Source of the DNA: Schistosoma haematobium
Taxonomy: Eukaryota; Platyhelminthes; Trematoda; Strigeidida; Schistosomatidae
NCBI RefSeq assembly: GCF_000699445.3
Contig: NC_067200.1
Coordinates: 14,576,510 to 14,640,509 of the forward strand
DNA: 64,000 nucleotides
Direction of reading: 5' to 3'
In this document: positions 35,660-46,144 of the stretch, in pieces
Layout: every line of letters begins with the position of its first letter
Position numbering within the stretch: the stretch's first letter is position 1
Made by a program: the position numbers and the translations under genes
The notes under the pieces: generated by a model
What the model saw: only the letters and a program-made list of their open reading frames with translations
Databases searched by the model: none
Told to the model about the DNA's origin: nothing

Positions 35660-37345
35660 TTTCGATACCCCTGAGATTTTTAAGGATGGCGACCCAGTAT
35701 TAGCAGTGAGATTGACTGAGGTCTTAGGTAGAATTTGGGAACTGGACTTAATCCCATCTGACTGGTCTCAATCACTGATTGTGCCAGTTTATAAGAAAGG
35801 ACAAAAGTCCTCTTGTGACAATCACAGAGGAATCAGTTTGACAAATATAGTATCTAAAATATTAGCTTCAATAATACTTCGACGCCTAACCAAAGCTCGT
35901 GAAGAGCAGATTAGAGAAAACCAGGATGGTTTTCGACCTGGACGTGGTTGTACAGACCAGATATTCACACTACGTCAGGTTCTAGAACACAGACACATGT
36001 TCAGACGCCCCACAATCGTAGTATTTCTCGACCTTAAGGCAGCATTCGACTCTGTTGCTCGTGAGGTTCTATGACAGTGTTTGTCACTGAAAGGAGTACC
36101 AAAGAAGTACATTAACCTTGTTAAGGCTCTCTACTCAAACACAACTGGTAGAGTGAGAGCTTATGGCGAACTGTCATCAGAATTGATTACCTCAAGTGGT
36201 GTTCGTCAGGGCTGTCCACTATCTCCATTCTTGTTTAACTTTGTCACTGACGTACTTTTAGAGATAACACTTTCCTCATCTAAATTTCCAGGAGTTGAAC
36301 TTTTACCGAGAGATTCACTTCTTGACTTAGAATATGCCGATGGCAGTTCTATTTGGTGAAGACGCTGACAAAATGCAGAGTCTTCTGACCACTCTAAGCA
36401 ACAATGCTAGCATGTTCGGGATGCGATTCTCCCCCTCGAAATGCAAAATGTTGCTACAGGATTGGGTTACATCGACACCCGAACTAGTGATAGGGAGTGA
36501 AGTAATTGAGCGTGTCGACCACTTCACTTATCTTGGAAGTCTCATCAGCCCTTGTGGTCTGGTGTGTGACGAAATCTCAGCACGGATACAGAAGGCTCGA
36601 CTAGCTTTTGCCAACTTGCGTCATTTATGGCGTGGGCGTGTTATCCGTCTACCAACCAAAGGACGGGTTTACTGAGCAGCAGTTCGTTCCGTCCTACTTT
36701 ATGGTGGTGAAACATGGCCGGTAAGAGTAGAGGATATTCGTAGATTACTAGTATTCGATCACAGATGTCTTCGAAACATTGCTCGTATATCCTGGGACCA
36801 TTGAGTAAGTAATGCAGTTGTTAGGAAATGGGTACTAGGTAAGGATGGCAAATCAATTGACCAAATGGTGAAACTTCATCAGTTGAGATGGCTGGGACAC
36901 GTGTTACGTATGCCCAACGACCGACTGCCTCGACGTGCTATGTTCAGTGGTATAGGAGTAGGTTGGAAGAAAGCTAGGGGTGGCCAGATCAAAACATGGC
37001 ACAAGTCCATGAAGTCACTGACAAGCAGACTGAGTCATGTTGGTAGGTGTAGACTACCTGGTTGGGGACCGCGGGATGATAGCAACCGATGGTTAGAGAC
37101 CCTGAATGACATGGCTCAAAATCGTCCCATTTTTTCTCGTTCCAAATTCATTTCACTGGATTACACTCCTTCACTAATATCTTCAAACCATAATCGTTCC
37201 GATGACTGCTTATACTTTTACTACCTCTGTCATTACAGGATTCGAATCGACAGTCGTATCACTGTGCAAATACGGTATGGCGACTCGAACTGATGTACGT
37301 ACGTACGATGTTATAAGCTGTTGCTGACTGACTGGCTGACTGACA
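35660..37345 (+). mobile_element. 5'-truncated RTE-like non-LTR retrotransposon, second lineage
   Basis: A 1.7-kb element lacking the endonuclease domain. It differs clearly from the SR2-like copies in protein sequence. The 3' end carries ACGTACGTACG and a TGACTGACTGGCTGACTGAC tail of short tandem units. It resembles the SR3/Perere-3 type of schistosome RTE elements as I remember them; the lineage name is tentative. No flanking duplication could be identified. Confidence 0.8.
35706..37293 (+). pseudogene. RTE-like reverse transcriptase, broken
   Basis: RT motifs in order: SLIVPVYKKGQK, NHRGISL, ENQDGFRPGRGCTDQ, VVFLDLKAAFDSV (motif A), SSGVRQGCPLSPFLFN, then the catalytic box region where EYAD is followed by a frameshift near 36345 (a net loss of two bases), so the second catalytic Asp is lost. 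The next frame (36334 on) carries FGEDADKMQ, MRFSPSKCK, DHFTYLGSLISP and RIQKARLAFANLRHLW. In-frame stops lie at 36072-36074, 36673-36675 and near 36802. The C-terminus has LRWLGHVLRMP and GWGPRDD. Non-functional. Confidence 0.92.
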
Positions 37346-38355
37346 GTTTCGATACAACAACACTGGAAGTTATGTTGGTATTTGAGTAAATCGTGTTTTT
37401 TTCTATTTATCATGACGTTAGTAGCTTCAAGACATCATTTCGGATGTACTTTGTATATTTATGATAAACTATCAGGGATCACAATGTGGGCTAAACTAGA
37501 TTTTAAAAAAATTTCTCAATAAGATGATGTATTCTGACGAAAGAAACACCATAACTCCTTTTTGTGAACTCCTATCATCATTCTCTGTAAATATTTAGTA
37601 TGATATTAGAAATAAGAAGCTCTATAAATAGTCGTATACTGAATAATGTCGCCAAAGTTATTGGTAGCAGATATTTGTACTTTTTGAATACATTTGTTTG
37701 TAAACATACAATCTAACATTAAACCATTGAACTAGTCACTATGCCGCATTATTTGAGTTTCATGGTTTATAGCTTTTACACAACATTGTATAAATTGATA
37801 ATTCAATTCAAAAGAAATTTGAATAAACACATAAAGTTACGTAATCTTGTTTGAAAGAGTAGATTCTTGTCCATAGATCTTATAGTCATCTACACATTTC
37901 TCTTATAATTAGAACTTAGTAAACACTTCATACCCTTACATATAGGATTTTGCTAACATTATTATTATACTACTTATAATCACAAAACCTCACATCGGTT
38001 TCTACGTTCTAGTAATTGACACTCATATTTATTCTGTTTATACAATTCTAGAAATTCTTTCTTCCGATTAAACCTCATTGTGATTATATTTTGGCAAAAA
38101 GACAATTTGTCCTAAGGTAAACTACATATTTCTTCAATTTTTTTTAAGGAGTTAAGTCTACAATATGACAAACCTTTATAAGTTACAAAACCATCGAAAT
38201 CCATAGAAACTCAGCCAAATAGCAATAAATAGTGATCATAGTTATTTAACTAACCTCTTCCGACGCTTAGGTCAACTATAAATAAAAATGTTCAATATGT
38301 TTAACAAACTTGCTACCAATTTGAATACAAAAAGTAAGTAATTTTATTTGTTATC
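37345..38355. other. AT-rich stretch, nothing recognised
   Basis: No gene or repeat supported. Confidence 0.4.
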
Positions 38356-38359
38356 AAAA

Positions 38360-38515
38360 GAGGGTTTTTTAAAATTCAAGAGTCAATCTAAGCTAAACCA
38401 CCATCGAAAACCTGAAAGCACTGGATGGCCGTTTCATCCTATTGTGGAACTACTCAGCAGTATGCATCCACGAACCCGCCTCGCGAGATTCGAACCCAGG
38501 ACCTATCAGTCAATT
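38360..38515 (-). repeat. family 2 hammerhead SINE
   Basis: Minus-strand copy with an intact B-box complement (GATTCGAACCC), a hammerhead near 38410-38470 with CTGAGTA instead of CTGAGGA, intact GAAAC and good stem I, and part of the tail. The A-box side is cut off. Confidence 0.8.
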
Positions 38516-38717
38516 ATAAGAGTCAATTATAATCTAATACTCTATGATAGGTTCTAACTTTACCTAAATGCAATCGATTTAACTGTAAGACGTTTTGTGA
38601 TTTTTTTAGTTATCATCTCTAATCGAGGCTTAAACATTCGATATCCTATTATTATGAAACTAATACAAATTTAATTATTCATCATCTACATATATATACG
38701 ACTAGTTATTATGGTAA

Positions 38718-38900
38718 GTATTATTATTATTAGCTTTATGCAATATCATATTCTTGGTGCAACATAGAATTCCCAGCACAAAGTATCTCAGCAAGTATCT
38801 AACTCATTGGTCAATCCTGACGATAAATATTGAGTGGTCACCAGTCAGAAGTTAGCGTTTCAGAAATCGATATCTGAATAATGCACACTCTTTTCGATGC
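38718..38900 (-). repeat. repeat D, minus-strand copy
   Basis: Reverse complement of the family at 15845-15950, with the (AAT)n tail at 38718-38732, the AATAAAG-like end and the conserved coding-like terminus. A related block lies inverted at 39045-39105 (compare 15710-15760 and 50815-50885). Confidence 0.6.
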
Positions 38901-39480
38901 ATATTGCCAAAAATCATGATGTCTCTGATTAGACCTTTTTGTAACTTGTATAACGCAAAGTTGTATACTTTTCATAAAGGCACCTGAATAGATTAGCTAA
39001 ACAACAAACATAATGGTTTGTTAAAACCAATAAGGAAATAGATAATTTGTTGAAATATCTAGATGACAGAAACAGGTAGCCCAGATATTCAAGCAGGTCA
39101 CCAGTCGACTTCTGAATTACTTACATGGAAAGCTAGAATAAACAGTGTAAAGAAGTACGTAATTTCGCAGCAAGAAATTTACACAATATAACTTATTATT
39201 GTACACGAAACTATTTCTGTGGTTCGTTCATACATTTATACAAAAACATGTTCTGATTATAAGTATATATTATCATCTTCATTAGTGTAATCCCTCTTGA
39301 GTTAGAATAAGATATTTTGGGGAACTTCATTGTAATTACACAATCAAGTGTTATGATACTGAGAGTTTCGAAATTTCGATGGTCAACTTTCGGTTTAGAC
39401 CTTTAATTAAGAACTACTTATCAATAGATTTCTATTGTTTTTTGTATTGTTAAACATTAAATCGATTATAAGAATGTGGA
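38900..39480. other. AT-rich stretch with a repeat D block
   Basis: 39045-39105 holds GATAATTTGTTGAAATATCT..ACAGGTAGCCCAGATATTCA shared with repeat D copies. Otherwise nothing recognised. Confidence 0.4.
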
Positions 39481-39484
39481 TTTG

Positions 39485-39655
39485 TGGAGATTGTAGTAAT
39501 TTTAACAATTAAATTCATGAGTCGATCTATGATTGATCACCACTAAATACCTGAAAGAAGTGGATGGCCTAGTAACAAGATGGCCGTCCAGTTCTTTCAG
39601 GTATTTAGTGGTGATCAATCATAGATCGACTCATGAATTTAACTGTTAAAATTAA
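39485..39655. repeat. family 2 foldback copy
   Basis: Two near-identical inverted arms (about 39505-39565 and 39590-39655) of the family 2 tail are joined by a ~25-base loop containing GATGGCC..GATGGCCGTCC. The hammerhead core is gone. The arms are so similar that they must have arisen together or been kept identical. Confidence 0.8.
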
Positions 39656-39789
39656 ATTAATTATCTACACATGTTTCGTGTTTCAGAATAAATATATAAA
39701 TCTAGGAACTAAATTAGAAGCTTGTACGTCAGTTTTACACGAATTAGTTTCTTCGAAGCTGATTAAGCACCTTTAGAGAAATTCATTTT

Positions 39790-40145
39790 GTGTTGGTTTT
39801 TTCAATATTCCCCTTGATTTTTACGACTGCAATTGATTAGTCTCGTATTGGCATATGTGGATCCTGAACGGATTGCTTAACTCACAAGTATTATAAGCCG
39901 AGATGAATGGTGGCTAGCAGTGGAGACAAGGACGCGTATTTCATCACACTCATTACTCGTCAGCTGGATGTACTTGCTGCATCCCTAGACTAAGCGGATA
40001 ACGCGATGGTGTTTGAAGAGAGTGGTACTGAGTGCGAATCCTGGAGTGAACATCAACTCTAGGATGGAGTTGTATCCAGATGATAAGTCCCAAAAACAAC
40101 GAAATGCGCGTCCTTTCTTCTTCTGCTAGCCAAAATTCATCTTTA
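39790..40145. repeat. Sm-alpha SINE, composite inverted/forward
   Basis: Left part (39790-39985) is minus-strand Sm-alpha (flank, hammerhead remnant with CTGACGA but altered stem II); right part (39985-40145) is a plus-strand copy with A-box-like text, CTCTAGGATGGAG and a broken hammerhead (ATGATAA). A head-to-head arrangement. Confidence 0.75.
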
Positions 40146-40149
40146 CTTT

Positions 40150-40678
40150 TAAGGTTTAAGAAGATGTACAATTCTTATGATTTTCAAATCAATACATTTT
40201 GCTTTACATATACTAGCAAAGTAGCATAATTATATAATGGTTGTCTTGTTAACTTACTCAGGCTGAAACGAAAAAGGTTATTTTAATGATTAGTTATACA
40301 GTTATATCACTAATAATAATCCGAATCAACATAGCGTAAACTGATTAATGTATAATGTAGTTGTTGGTGCTTGTTCTTTGACAGTGATATTTTAATTAGC
40401 ATATATGACACAAATATCATCAGTACTTACGAAACGGATGTTCTGTAGAGTTAGAAAAAAGTTGGTTTAAGAGACTAATTGTAAAGTTAAATAAATATTT
40501 GTTAAATCAGTTTTCTTTTATATGATGTCCATAAAGTAGGATACAGTAACCAAAATATATCTGGACAACAATTAGATTTTTGTTCAAAGAACAAACTAGG
40601 AGTTTCATTACTTTTCTTCATGTTCATAAATGTAGAAGAGATGTATATAATTTATGAACAGTTTATAAAGTTATATTG
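40150..40678. other. AT-rich stretch, nothing recognised
   Basis: No gene or repeat supported. Confidence 0.4.
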
Positions 40679-40761
40679 ATGCAAACGTAATGGCAAGGAT
40701 TGACAAAGTAAGGACAGCATTACTATAATTGAAAAACATGGAAATCAAAACAACTATCAAA
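40679..40761 (+). mobile_element. internal SR2-like RTE fragment
   Basis: Matches RTE copy 1 at 11210-11292 (GATGCAAACGTAATGGCAAG against GATGCAGACGTAAAGGCGAG, through AATCAAAACAACTATCAA). Both ends are cut, so it is an old relic of the C-terminal coding region. Confidence 0.85.
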
Positions 40762-41005
40762 TGTTATAGATCTATCTGAATAGGCTTTTATTAAGCTTAT
40801 TTGATCACCTCGATTTTGACATCAGGCTAATGCAAAACGTCATGAATATCAAATAATAAAATCATGATTTTTAGTTATTGTTAGGTTAAATGCATTTAAA
40901 CATGCTTAGGTTTATTACATTGATTGTGTATATACTAGGAAGAAGTCTGACAGTCATACAGTATTTCACAGTTAATAGAAATGGTGATTACATGTTTTGT
41001 ATATA
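40761..41005. other. AT-rich stretch, nothing recognised
   Basis: No gene or repeat supported. Confidence 0.4.
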
Positions 41006-41009
41006 TTAG

Positions 41010-41232
41010 GCTAAATGATAGACACTAACACCATTAGATACCGGCTCAGTGGTCTAGTTGGTTAAGAGCCTGGCGCGAGACCGATAGGTCCTGGTTTCGA
41101 ATCTCGCGGGAAGCGGGATCGTGGATGAGCACTGCTGAGGAGTCCCATACTAGGACGAAACAGCCGTCCAGTGCTTCCAGGTTTTCAACGGTGGTCTAAC
41201 ATCAATTGATTCATGATCTTAATCAAAAATAA
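41010..41232 (+). repeat. family 2B SINE, best-preserved copy
   Basis: Head GACACTAACACCATTAGATA, A box TGGTCTAGTTGG at 41050-41061, B-box-like GGTTTCGAATCTC near 41093, an intact hammerhead, and the 2B tail (GGTGGTCTAACATCAATTGA..CTTAATCAAAAATAA). The tRNA-like head fits a polymerase III SINE. Confidence 0.88.
41129..41174 (+). ncRNA. hammerhead ribozyme (family 2), fully intact
   Basis: Stem I GCACTG pairs perfectly with CAGTGC (6 bp); core CTGAGGA at 41135-41141; stem II hairpin GTCCCATACTAGGAC; GAAA at 41157-41160; short stem III ACAGCCGT with one mismatch; cleavage site GTC ending at 41168. All conserved hammerhead bases are present. Best ribozyme candidate of its family in the window. 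Confidence 0.9.
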
Positions 41233-41234
41233 AT

Positions 41235-41515
41235 GATAGAAGCTTAATTATTTGAAACCCTACAGATTATGTCTAAGTTGTTGAAGTCGAAATTGGCTAA
41301 ACAACGGCGTAAAAATAGCCATTAGTTGGTAATGTAGATATGTTTTTATATATAAGCATTTAGTTAAATATCTCTTCTTACAACACTGTGAATGCCTTCC
41401 TTAGCATTTGTATCTAATTGATCAAAGCCAAATAAGACCAATATTTATATGTTACAAATATTTATCAATATCGTTTGATACATTTACAACAATTCACTGA
41501 GACAATGATTGAAAA
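41235..41515. other. AT-rich stretch, nothing recognised
   Basis: No gene or repeat supported. Confidence 0.35.
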
Positions 41516-41519
41516 CGCT

Positions 41520-41790
41520 CAGCTGATCAATCGCAGTCCTAAAAATCAATGGGAAGGTTCAAATAAAACAATACCAAATGAATTAAGCTTCACCCCGTCG
41601 CACAAGCAAGTGATTATGGGGACTCAGTAGCTAAGTGAACAACGTGATGGTGTTTGAAGCGAACGTTGCTGGTTTCGAGTCCCAGAGTGAACACCAAATC
41701 TGAGATGCAGGTACATCCAGCTGACTTGTCCCAAATAAATTGAAACGCGCGTTCTGGATTCCACCGCTAGCCACTATCCATCTTTGCCCA
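41520..41790 (+). repeat. Sm-alpha SINE
   Basis: Outer flank (GCTGATCAATCGCAGTCC), A box TAGCTAAGTG, B-box GGTTTCGAGTCCC, AGATGCAGGTACATCCAG, then a hammerhead with CTGACTT core and no stem II pairing, then CCGCTAGCCACTATCCATC. Ribozyme dead. Confidence 0.85.
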
Positions 41791-41934
41791 TCATATAAAC
41801 GTCTTAAGATAAATGAACAATCGATGGATAAAATATTCGTTCAAAACTCATATAATTAAAAAAACGAGGATTCAGGTGGGGAAATTACTGTGCTCCTTGA
41901 AACCATATATTATTTGCACATCTACCTTCAGTTG

Positions 41935-42095
41935 TCCTTTACATACTCACTTGTTCCTCTAGTTCTGTCGTTATTACAATTGCTCTCTGTTTGCTTTCCG
42001 ATTCCTTTTAATTCAATCTTCTGCTAGCAAGCATTCCAATCTTGATTGCTGCTACATACTACTTATATCTGTCAGCATAAGTAGCATAGACGACA
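41935..42095 (+). repeat. repeat E, second copy
   Basis: Same family as 27945-28100, including TACATACTACTTATATCTGT and the terminal ATAAGTAGCATA. Confidence 0.6.
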
Positions 42096-42432
42096 ATATA
42101 ACAATATTTTTTGTGCAATTGTAAATTAACTTTTATGACAATAAAACTTTTTCTAGCCCATTCTACTTACGTCTTATCAACTAGACCCACTATAATGTTG
42201 AAGAAAATCGAAAGTATCAGGAATAATATTGCAAACATCAGTACATTATAGAAAGCTTATATATAAATCCTTTTGAATTACAACTTATACAATAAATAAG
42301 AATATACTTTATAGAAATCACCATTTAAAACAAACGCTGTATAAATTAGTAGGTGGGGTAATATGAAAACTACTTTCTGACCTATGAATATGAACTACCT
42401 AATTTTGTTCATTTTATTAAACACGTTAGAAG
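42095..42432. other. AT-rich stretch, nothing recognised
   Basis: No gene or repeat supported. Confidence 0.35.
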
Positions 42433-42456
42433 TAAAGATGGATAATGGCTAGCAGT

Positions 42457-42510
42457 GGAATCCAGGAAGCGCGTTTCCTCTTATTTGGGACTCGTCAGCT
42501 GTATGTTCCT
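42457..42510 (-). ncRNA. hammerhead ribozyme, Sm-alpha, minus arm
   Basis: CTGACGA and GAAA are intact on the minus strand; stem I pairs partly (ATACAG with CTGGAT); the cleavage triplet is TTC rather than GTC, and stem II is slightly mismatched. Probably weak. Confidence 0.6.
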
Positions 42511-42621
42511 GTATCTCAGAGTTGGTGTTCACTCTGGGACTCAAATCCAGTACCCTTCACTTCAAACGCCATCGCGTTATCTACTTAGTCCCAGGGTGAA
42601 AATCAACTCTGAGATGCAGGT

Positions 42622-42670
42622 ACATCCAGCTGACGAGTCCCAAATAAAACGAAACGTGCGTCCTAGATTC
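42622..42670 (+). ncRNA. hammerhead ribozyme, Sm-alpha, plus arm
   Basis: Core CTGACGA, GAAA and GTC are intact, but stem II (GTCCCAAATAAAAC) has lost pairs and stem I has one mismatch (ATCCAG with CTAGAT). Confidence 0.6.
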
Positions 42671-42709
42671 TACTGCTAGCCACTATACATCTTCGCTTAT
42701 AAAGTGTAT

Positions 42710-43560
42710 GGTTTGCAATTTGGAATATAATGTATTTTCTTGTGAGATATCAACTCTCAGTACTGTTGAACAATCTATGTCTCTGATTATTTATGCTTTA
42801 TTCGCAGGAATTTCATGTTAATATAGAGGGTTTATATAGAGTGAATCTTGTTGCTGAACAAAACCTGTATATTTTTAATCTTATTTGCACAAAGCAAAAT
42901 GTACAACCAGTGTGGAAAGTTGCTGAATGCAGATCTTTCATTCATTTTTAGGTTGTAACTTATTACTATGCATTTATATGAAAGAGAATTCAATATTTTG
43001 TTTGCATTATGTCTAATTGTGTATAAAGATACAATTCAGTGATTGATATTTATCATACTATTAAAAGAAAGTAAATCAACTATAATAGTCTTGTACATTA
43101 CTACACATTACTGGCTATTTCAGTCTATAAGATGACAATTGTTACGTAAATAGACATTTTGTATTGTTTACTTATAATATATGGGACACACCTAACTAAC
43201 AATTGTGATAAACAGAATAATCAAAGTATAGAGTGGTTACAAAGCAAGATCTCTGTGATGTGTACATCTTCATACATGTGTGTACGATGTGTTTATTGTT
43301 TATTTTTGTTGTGTTTTTTATTGTACTACACCAGATGTTGCGCCTGTACTTCATCAATTCAATCAATAGAAAACAAGGAACTTACAAAGTCTTTGATTTT
43401 GAGAAGAAAACAAAAAGAATAACCGAATTTAATTATAATCAAGATAATAAAGATGGGAACATTATCAAAAATTACATTTTTTATATGCAAATTTACCTCT
43501 TTCAAAATGAATACCTACTTTATTAAACAATCAGTAATAATAGTCTAAATCCATTTAATA
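42710..43560. other. AT-rich stretch, nothing recognised
   Basis: Overlapping open frames at 43159-43526 are Cys/Tyr/Phe-rich and show no family resemblance. I do not call them genes. Confidence 0.4.
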
Positions 43561-43564
43561 TTGT

Positions 43565-43905
43565 TCTCTTGAATCCTCCCATTGATGTTTAAGACTGCAG
43601 TTGATCATTCTGTTACTGGCATATGTGTATCCATGCGTATTGCGTCGATATTGCCTTAATTTCCAAGCATTATATGCAAAAATGTATAATGGCTAGCACT
43701 GAAATCCAGGACGCGTGTTTCATGGTTATCAAGACTCAGTAGATAAGTGGATAACGTAATGGCGTTTGAAGCGAATGGTACTGAATTCGTGTCCCAGAGT
43801 GAATATCAACTCTGAGATGCAGGTACATCCAGTTGATGAATCCAAAATTGGTTGAAACGTGCGTTCTGGATTTCACTGCTAGCCACTATCCATTTGTGCT
43901 TAGTA
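43565..43905 (+). repeat. Sm-alpha SINE, composite
   Basis: Outer flank (CCCATTGATGTTTAAGACTG), a short inverted hammerhead piece (43685-43720), then a plus-strand copy: A box TAGATAAGTGG, B box GAATTCGTGTCCC, CAACTCTGAGATGCAGG, hammerhead remnant (TTGATGA; stem II lost) and CACTGCTAGCCACTATCCAT. Confidence 0.8.
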
Positions 43906-43909
43906 ATAA

Positions 43910-45030
43910 TAGTCTGTTTTTCAAATACTCTTACAAGCAAAATGATGGTTATTAGAATCTCTCAATATGCTATATTCGCTGAATATCAAGAACATTCAGG
44001 TACTATGTATAGAAAACCCCCCAAAAATCGCATTTCGGCTACATCGACTAAAATATGTTGTGACATTTACATTGCACGGGCATATATGAGAAACATATGT
44101 ATATTATATTAGTTGTTCAACGCATTCATCAAGCTGTGATAGTATTTCTTTCTGATATAAACCGACCTATATGTATATCTGTAACGACGATATTTGTCAC
44201 AGAGGCGTTGGTTTCTTTATCATTTGTGGTTTATATGTTATAAATTACATATGTCTGATTTAGCACACAGATATACGAATAAACAATACAATTGTGTATT
44301 CAAAATAATGATCCTGAAAGCGTCCATGTTTAAGTCAAATACGACATTTAAAATTGTAGCATATTAATTTAGAGATTGTTTACAAAACATCATAAAATTG
44401 TTGATGTGTGTTGATAACTAATATGAAAGTTAAACCTGATTAAGTTTATGATAAATAAAATTGTAAGATAATTGATTAGAATAAAGATGGGTAACATGGG
44501 TAACGCCTACAAATTGAAAATGATGTACCCAGTGAAATGTTAACGCTAAAGTTGTACAGAGCAATTCAAAGAATCATCAATGCAGTGAAACTACATTTAA
44601 TCTTTTCTACATATCCAATGGTCGCTGAAATATTGAAAGATAACTTAACTAGATTAAACCCTTCTTTCTATATTTATCAATTCAATTGATCATATCAAAT
44701 AAGTTATATTGGCAGAAGTTCTAGGAACGTGTAGTTTTGTTCTCACGAGCATCTCCTATTACGGTCAAGTTAAAGCATAGTTAGAACTGTTAATACATTG
44801 ATTCTTGCTCATTTAGTATAAACGAGTAATCAGCTATAGTAATATATCGTGTTAACAAATATCTACTCAAATCCATTATACTCAGAATCCTCCAAACGGC
44901 CGAAGTAATACTTATTTTAAGTGAAAAGTCGGAGCTGTGAATTGGAAAGAAATAAGGTCAACTGTTTGTTTTACCCTTGCCAACTTCTGAACTAATTAGA
45001 TAACAATCATGTTGATAATATGGTAAAGTA
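43910..45030. other. AT-rich stretch, nothing recognised
   Basis: No gene or repeat supported. Confidence 0.4.
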
Positions 45031-45034
45031 ATTT

Positions 45035-45140
45035 TGTGGTGTATGCTACTTATGTCGACAGATATAAGTAGCATGTATAATCAGTCGAAAAAGAAGTGTC
45101 TGGCCGCAGAACGTTAAGATCAAAGAAAAAAGAGAACGAG
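45035..45140 (-). repeat. repeat E, minus-strand copy
   Basis: TATGCTACTTATGTCGACAG and ATATAAGTAGCATG form the terminal hairpin; the rest parallels 27960-28050 inverted. Confidence 0.6.
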
Positions 45141-45324
45141 AATAGAGAATGATTGGTACATGGTTCTTGAAAAAATATTTCTTTCGATTTGCAATTATAT
45201 CATTATCTCTCTCACCATATGTTAAGCATCTTTATTTTGACTTTTAATCTTACAAGTTCATTTGACATATGAACTCATTCAGATTAAAATTTCATATTAG
45301 TCATCATTTTATGAATAATCCTAA

Positions 45325-45510
45325 GTTCAGCTGGTGAGTCCCAAATAGAACAGAATACTCATCCTGGATTCCACTGCTAGCCATCATTCATCTCTGCTTA
45401 TAATATCAAAGCAATCCGTACAAGATGCAGATATGCCAATAAGAGACTAATCAATTGTAGTTGTAAACATCAATAGGAATATTCAAACAACCAATACAAA
45501 AATAAATTAA
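45325..45510 (+). repeat. Sm-alpha SINE, 5'-truncated
   Basis: Begins inside the ribozyme (CAGCTGGTGAGTCCCAAATAG), with the GAAA box damaged, then the full 3' flank CCACTGCTAGCC..ACTAATCAATTGTAG and CAATAGGAATATTCAAACAA. Confidence 0.8.
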
Positions 45511-45852
45511 TCATAGCTTCATATAGTACAATTTCAAATGATGTATTTGCCTTAGATCTGGCCAATTTTTAGACTAGTAATTTAGATACTTAATTGTAGA
45601 ATCCAAAGAGAATTTATTAAAAACAATATCTGGTTTTATTCATAATGCCGATGTCCTGAGATATTTTTCACAAATAATTTGTATCAATCAAATAATCTTT
45701 TCGATAGAACAATGTGAAGACAGAGTTGATCAACTCCGTTTTAAACATGATACATTTTCAACGGATTGTAAGATCTATTCAAGGATTTTTACTTACTTTT
45801 GCATGAACTCGCCTAAAATGTTGAAATGCAAATATATTAATATTTAATTTTA
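45510..45852. other. AT-rich stretch, nothing recognised
   Basis: No gene or repeat supported. Confidence 0.35.
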
Positions 45853-45854
45853 AT

Positions 45855-46142
45855 AGTTGAGATCATGAGCCAATTGAAGTTATATCACTATTGGAAAAGC
45901 TGGAAACACTGGACAGCCGTATCGTTCTACTGTGGGACTTTTCAGCAGTGCGCATCCACGACCTCACCTCGCGGGATTCAAACCCAGAATCTATCAGTCT
46001 CGCGCGAGAGCTCTTAATCATTAGACCACTGAGCCGGAATCCAACGGTTGTCCAGTGCTTCCACGTTTTCCACGCTAGCTTCAATCGACTCATGATTTCA
46101 ACTAATAAAATTACTATAATATCCACAAAACGCCTTCTGACA
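45855..46142 (-). repeat. family 2A SINE, with opposed partial copy
   Basis: 45855-46045 is a minus-strand copy (tail, hammerhead with CTGAAAA and GATAC changes, B- and A-box region). At 46045 it switches to a plus-strand piece (GTTGTCCAGTGCTTCC to the 2A tail at 46142). The head of one copy joins the ribozyme 3' half of the other. Confidence 0.82.
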
Positions 46143-46144
46143 AG

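Larger units (their letters stand above)
42437..42708. repeat. Sm-alpha inverted dimer
   Basis: A minus-strand copy (42437-42592, from the CTAGCC flank through the hammerhead to the A-box region) joins directly a plus-strand copy (42590-42708) at the B-box/CCCAGGGTGAA region. The plus half has lost its A box. Both arms keep a recognisable ribozyme, so the transcript would fold back on itself. Confidence 0.85.

Noticed and set aside
41045..41110. A tRNA gene
   Set aside because: A and B boxes are present, but the acceptor stem does not pair and the segment recurs only as the SINE head. It is a tRNA-derived promoter, not a tRNA.
43159..43526. Overlapping Cys/Tyr-rich frames that look like a membrane peptide
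   Set aside because: Low-complexity translation of AT-rich DNA. Two overlapping frames look equally good, there is no splice context, and no family.
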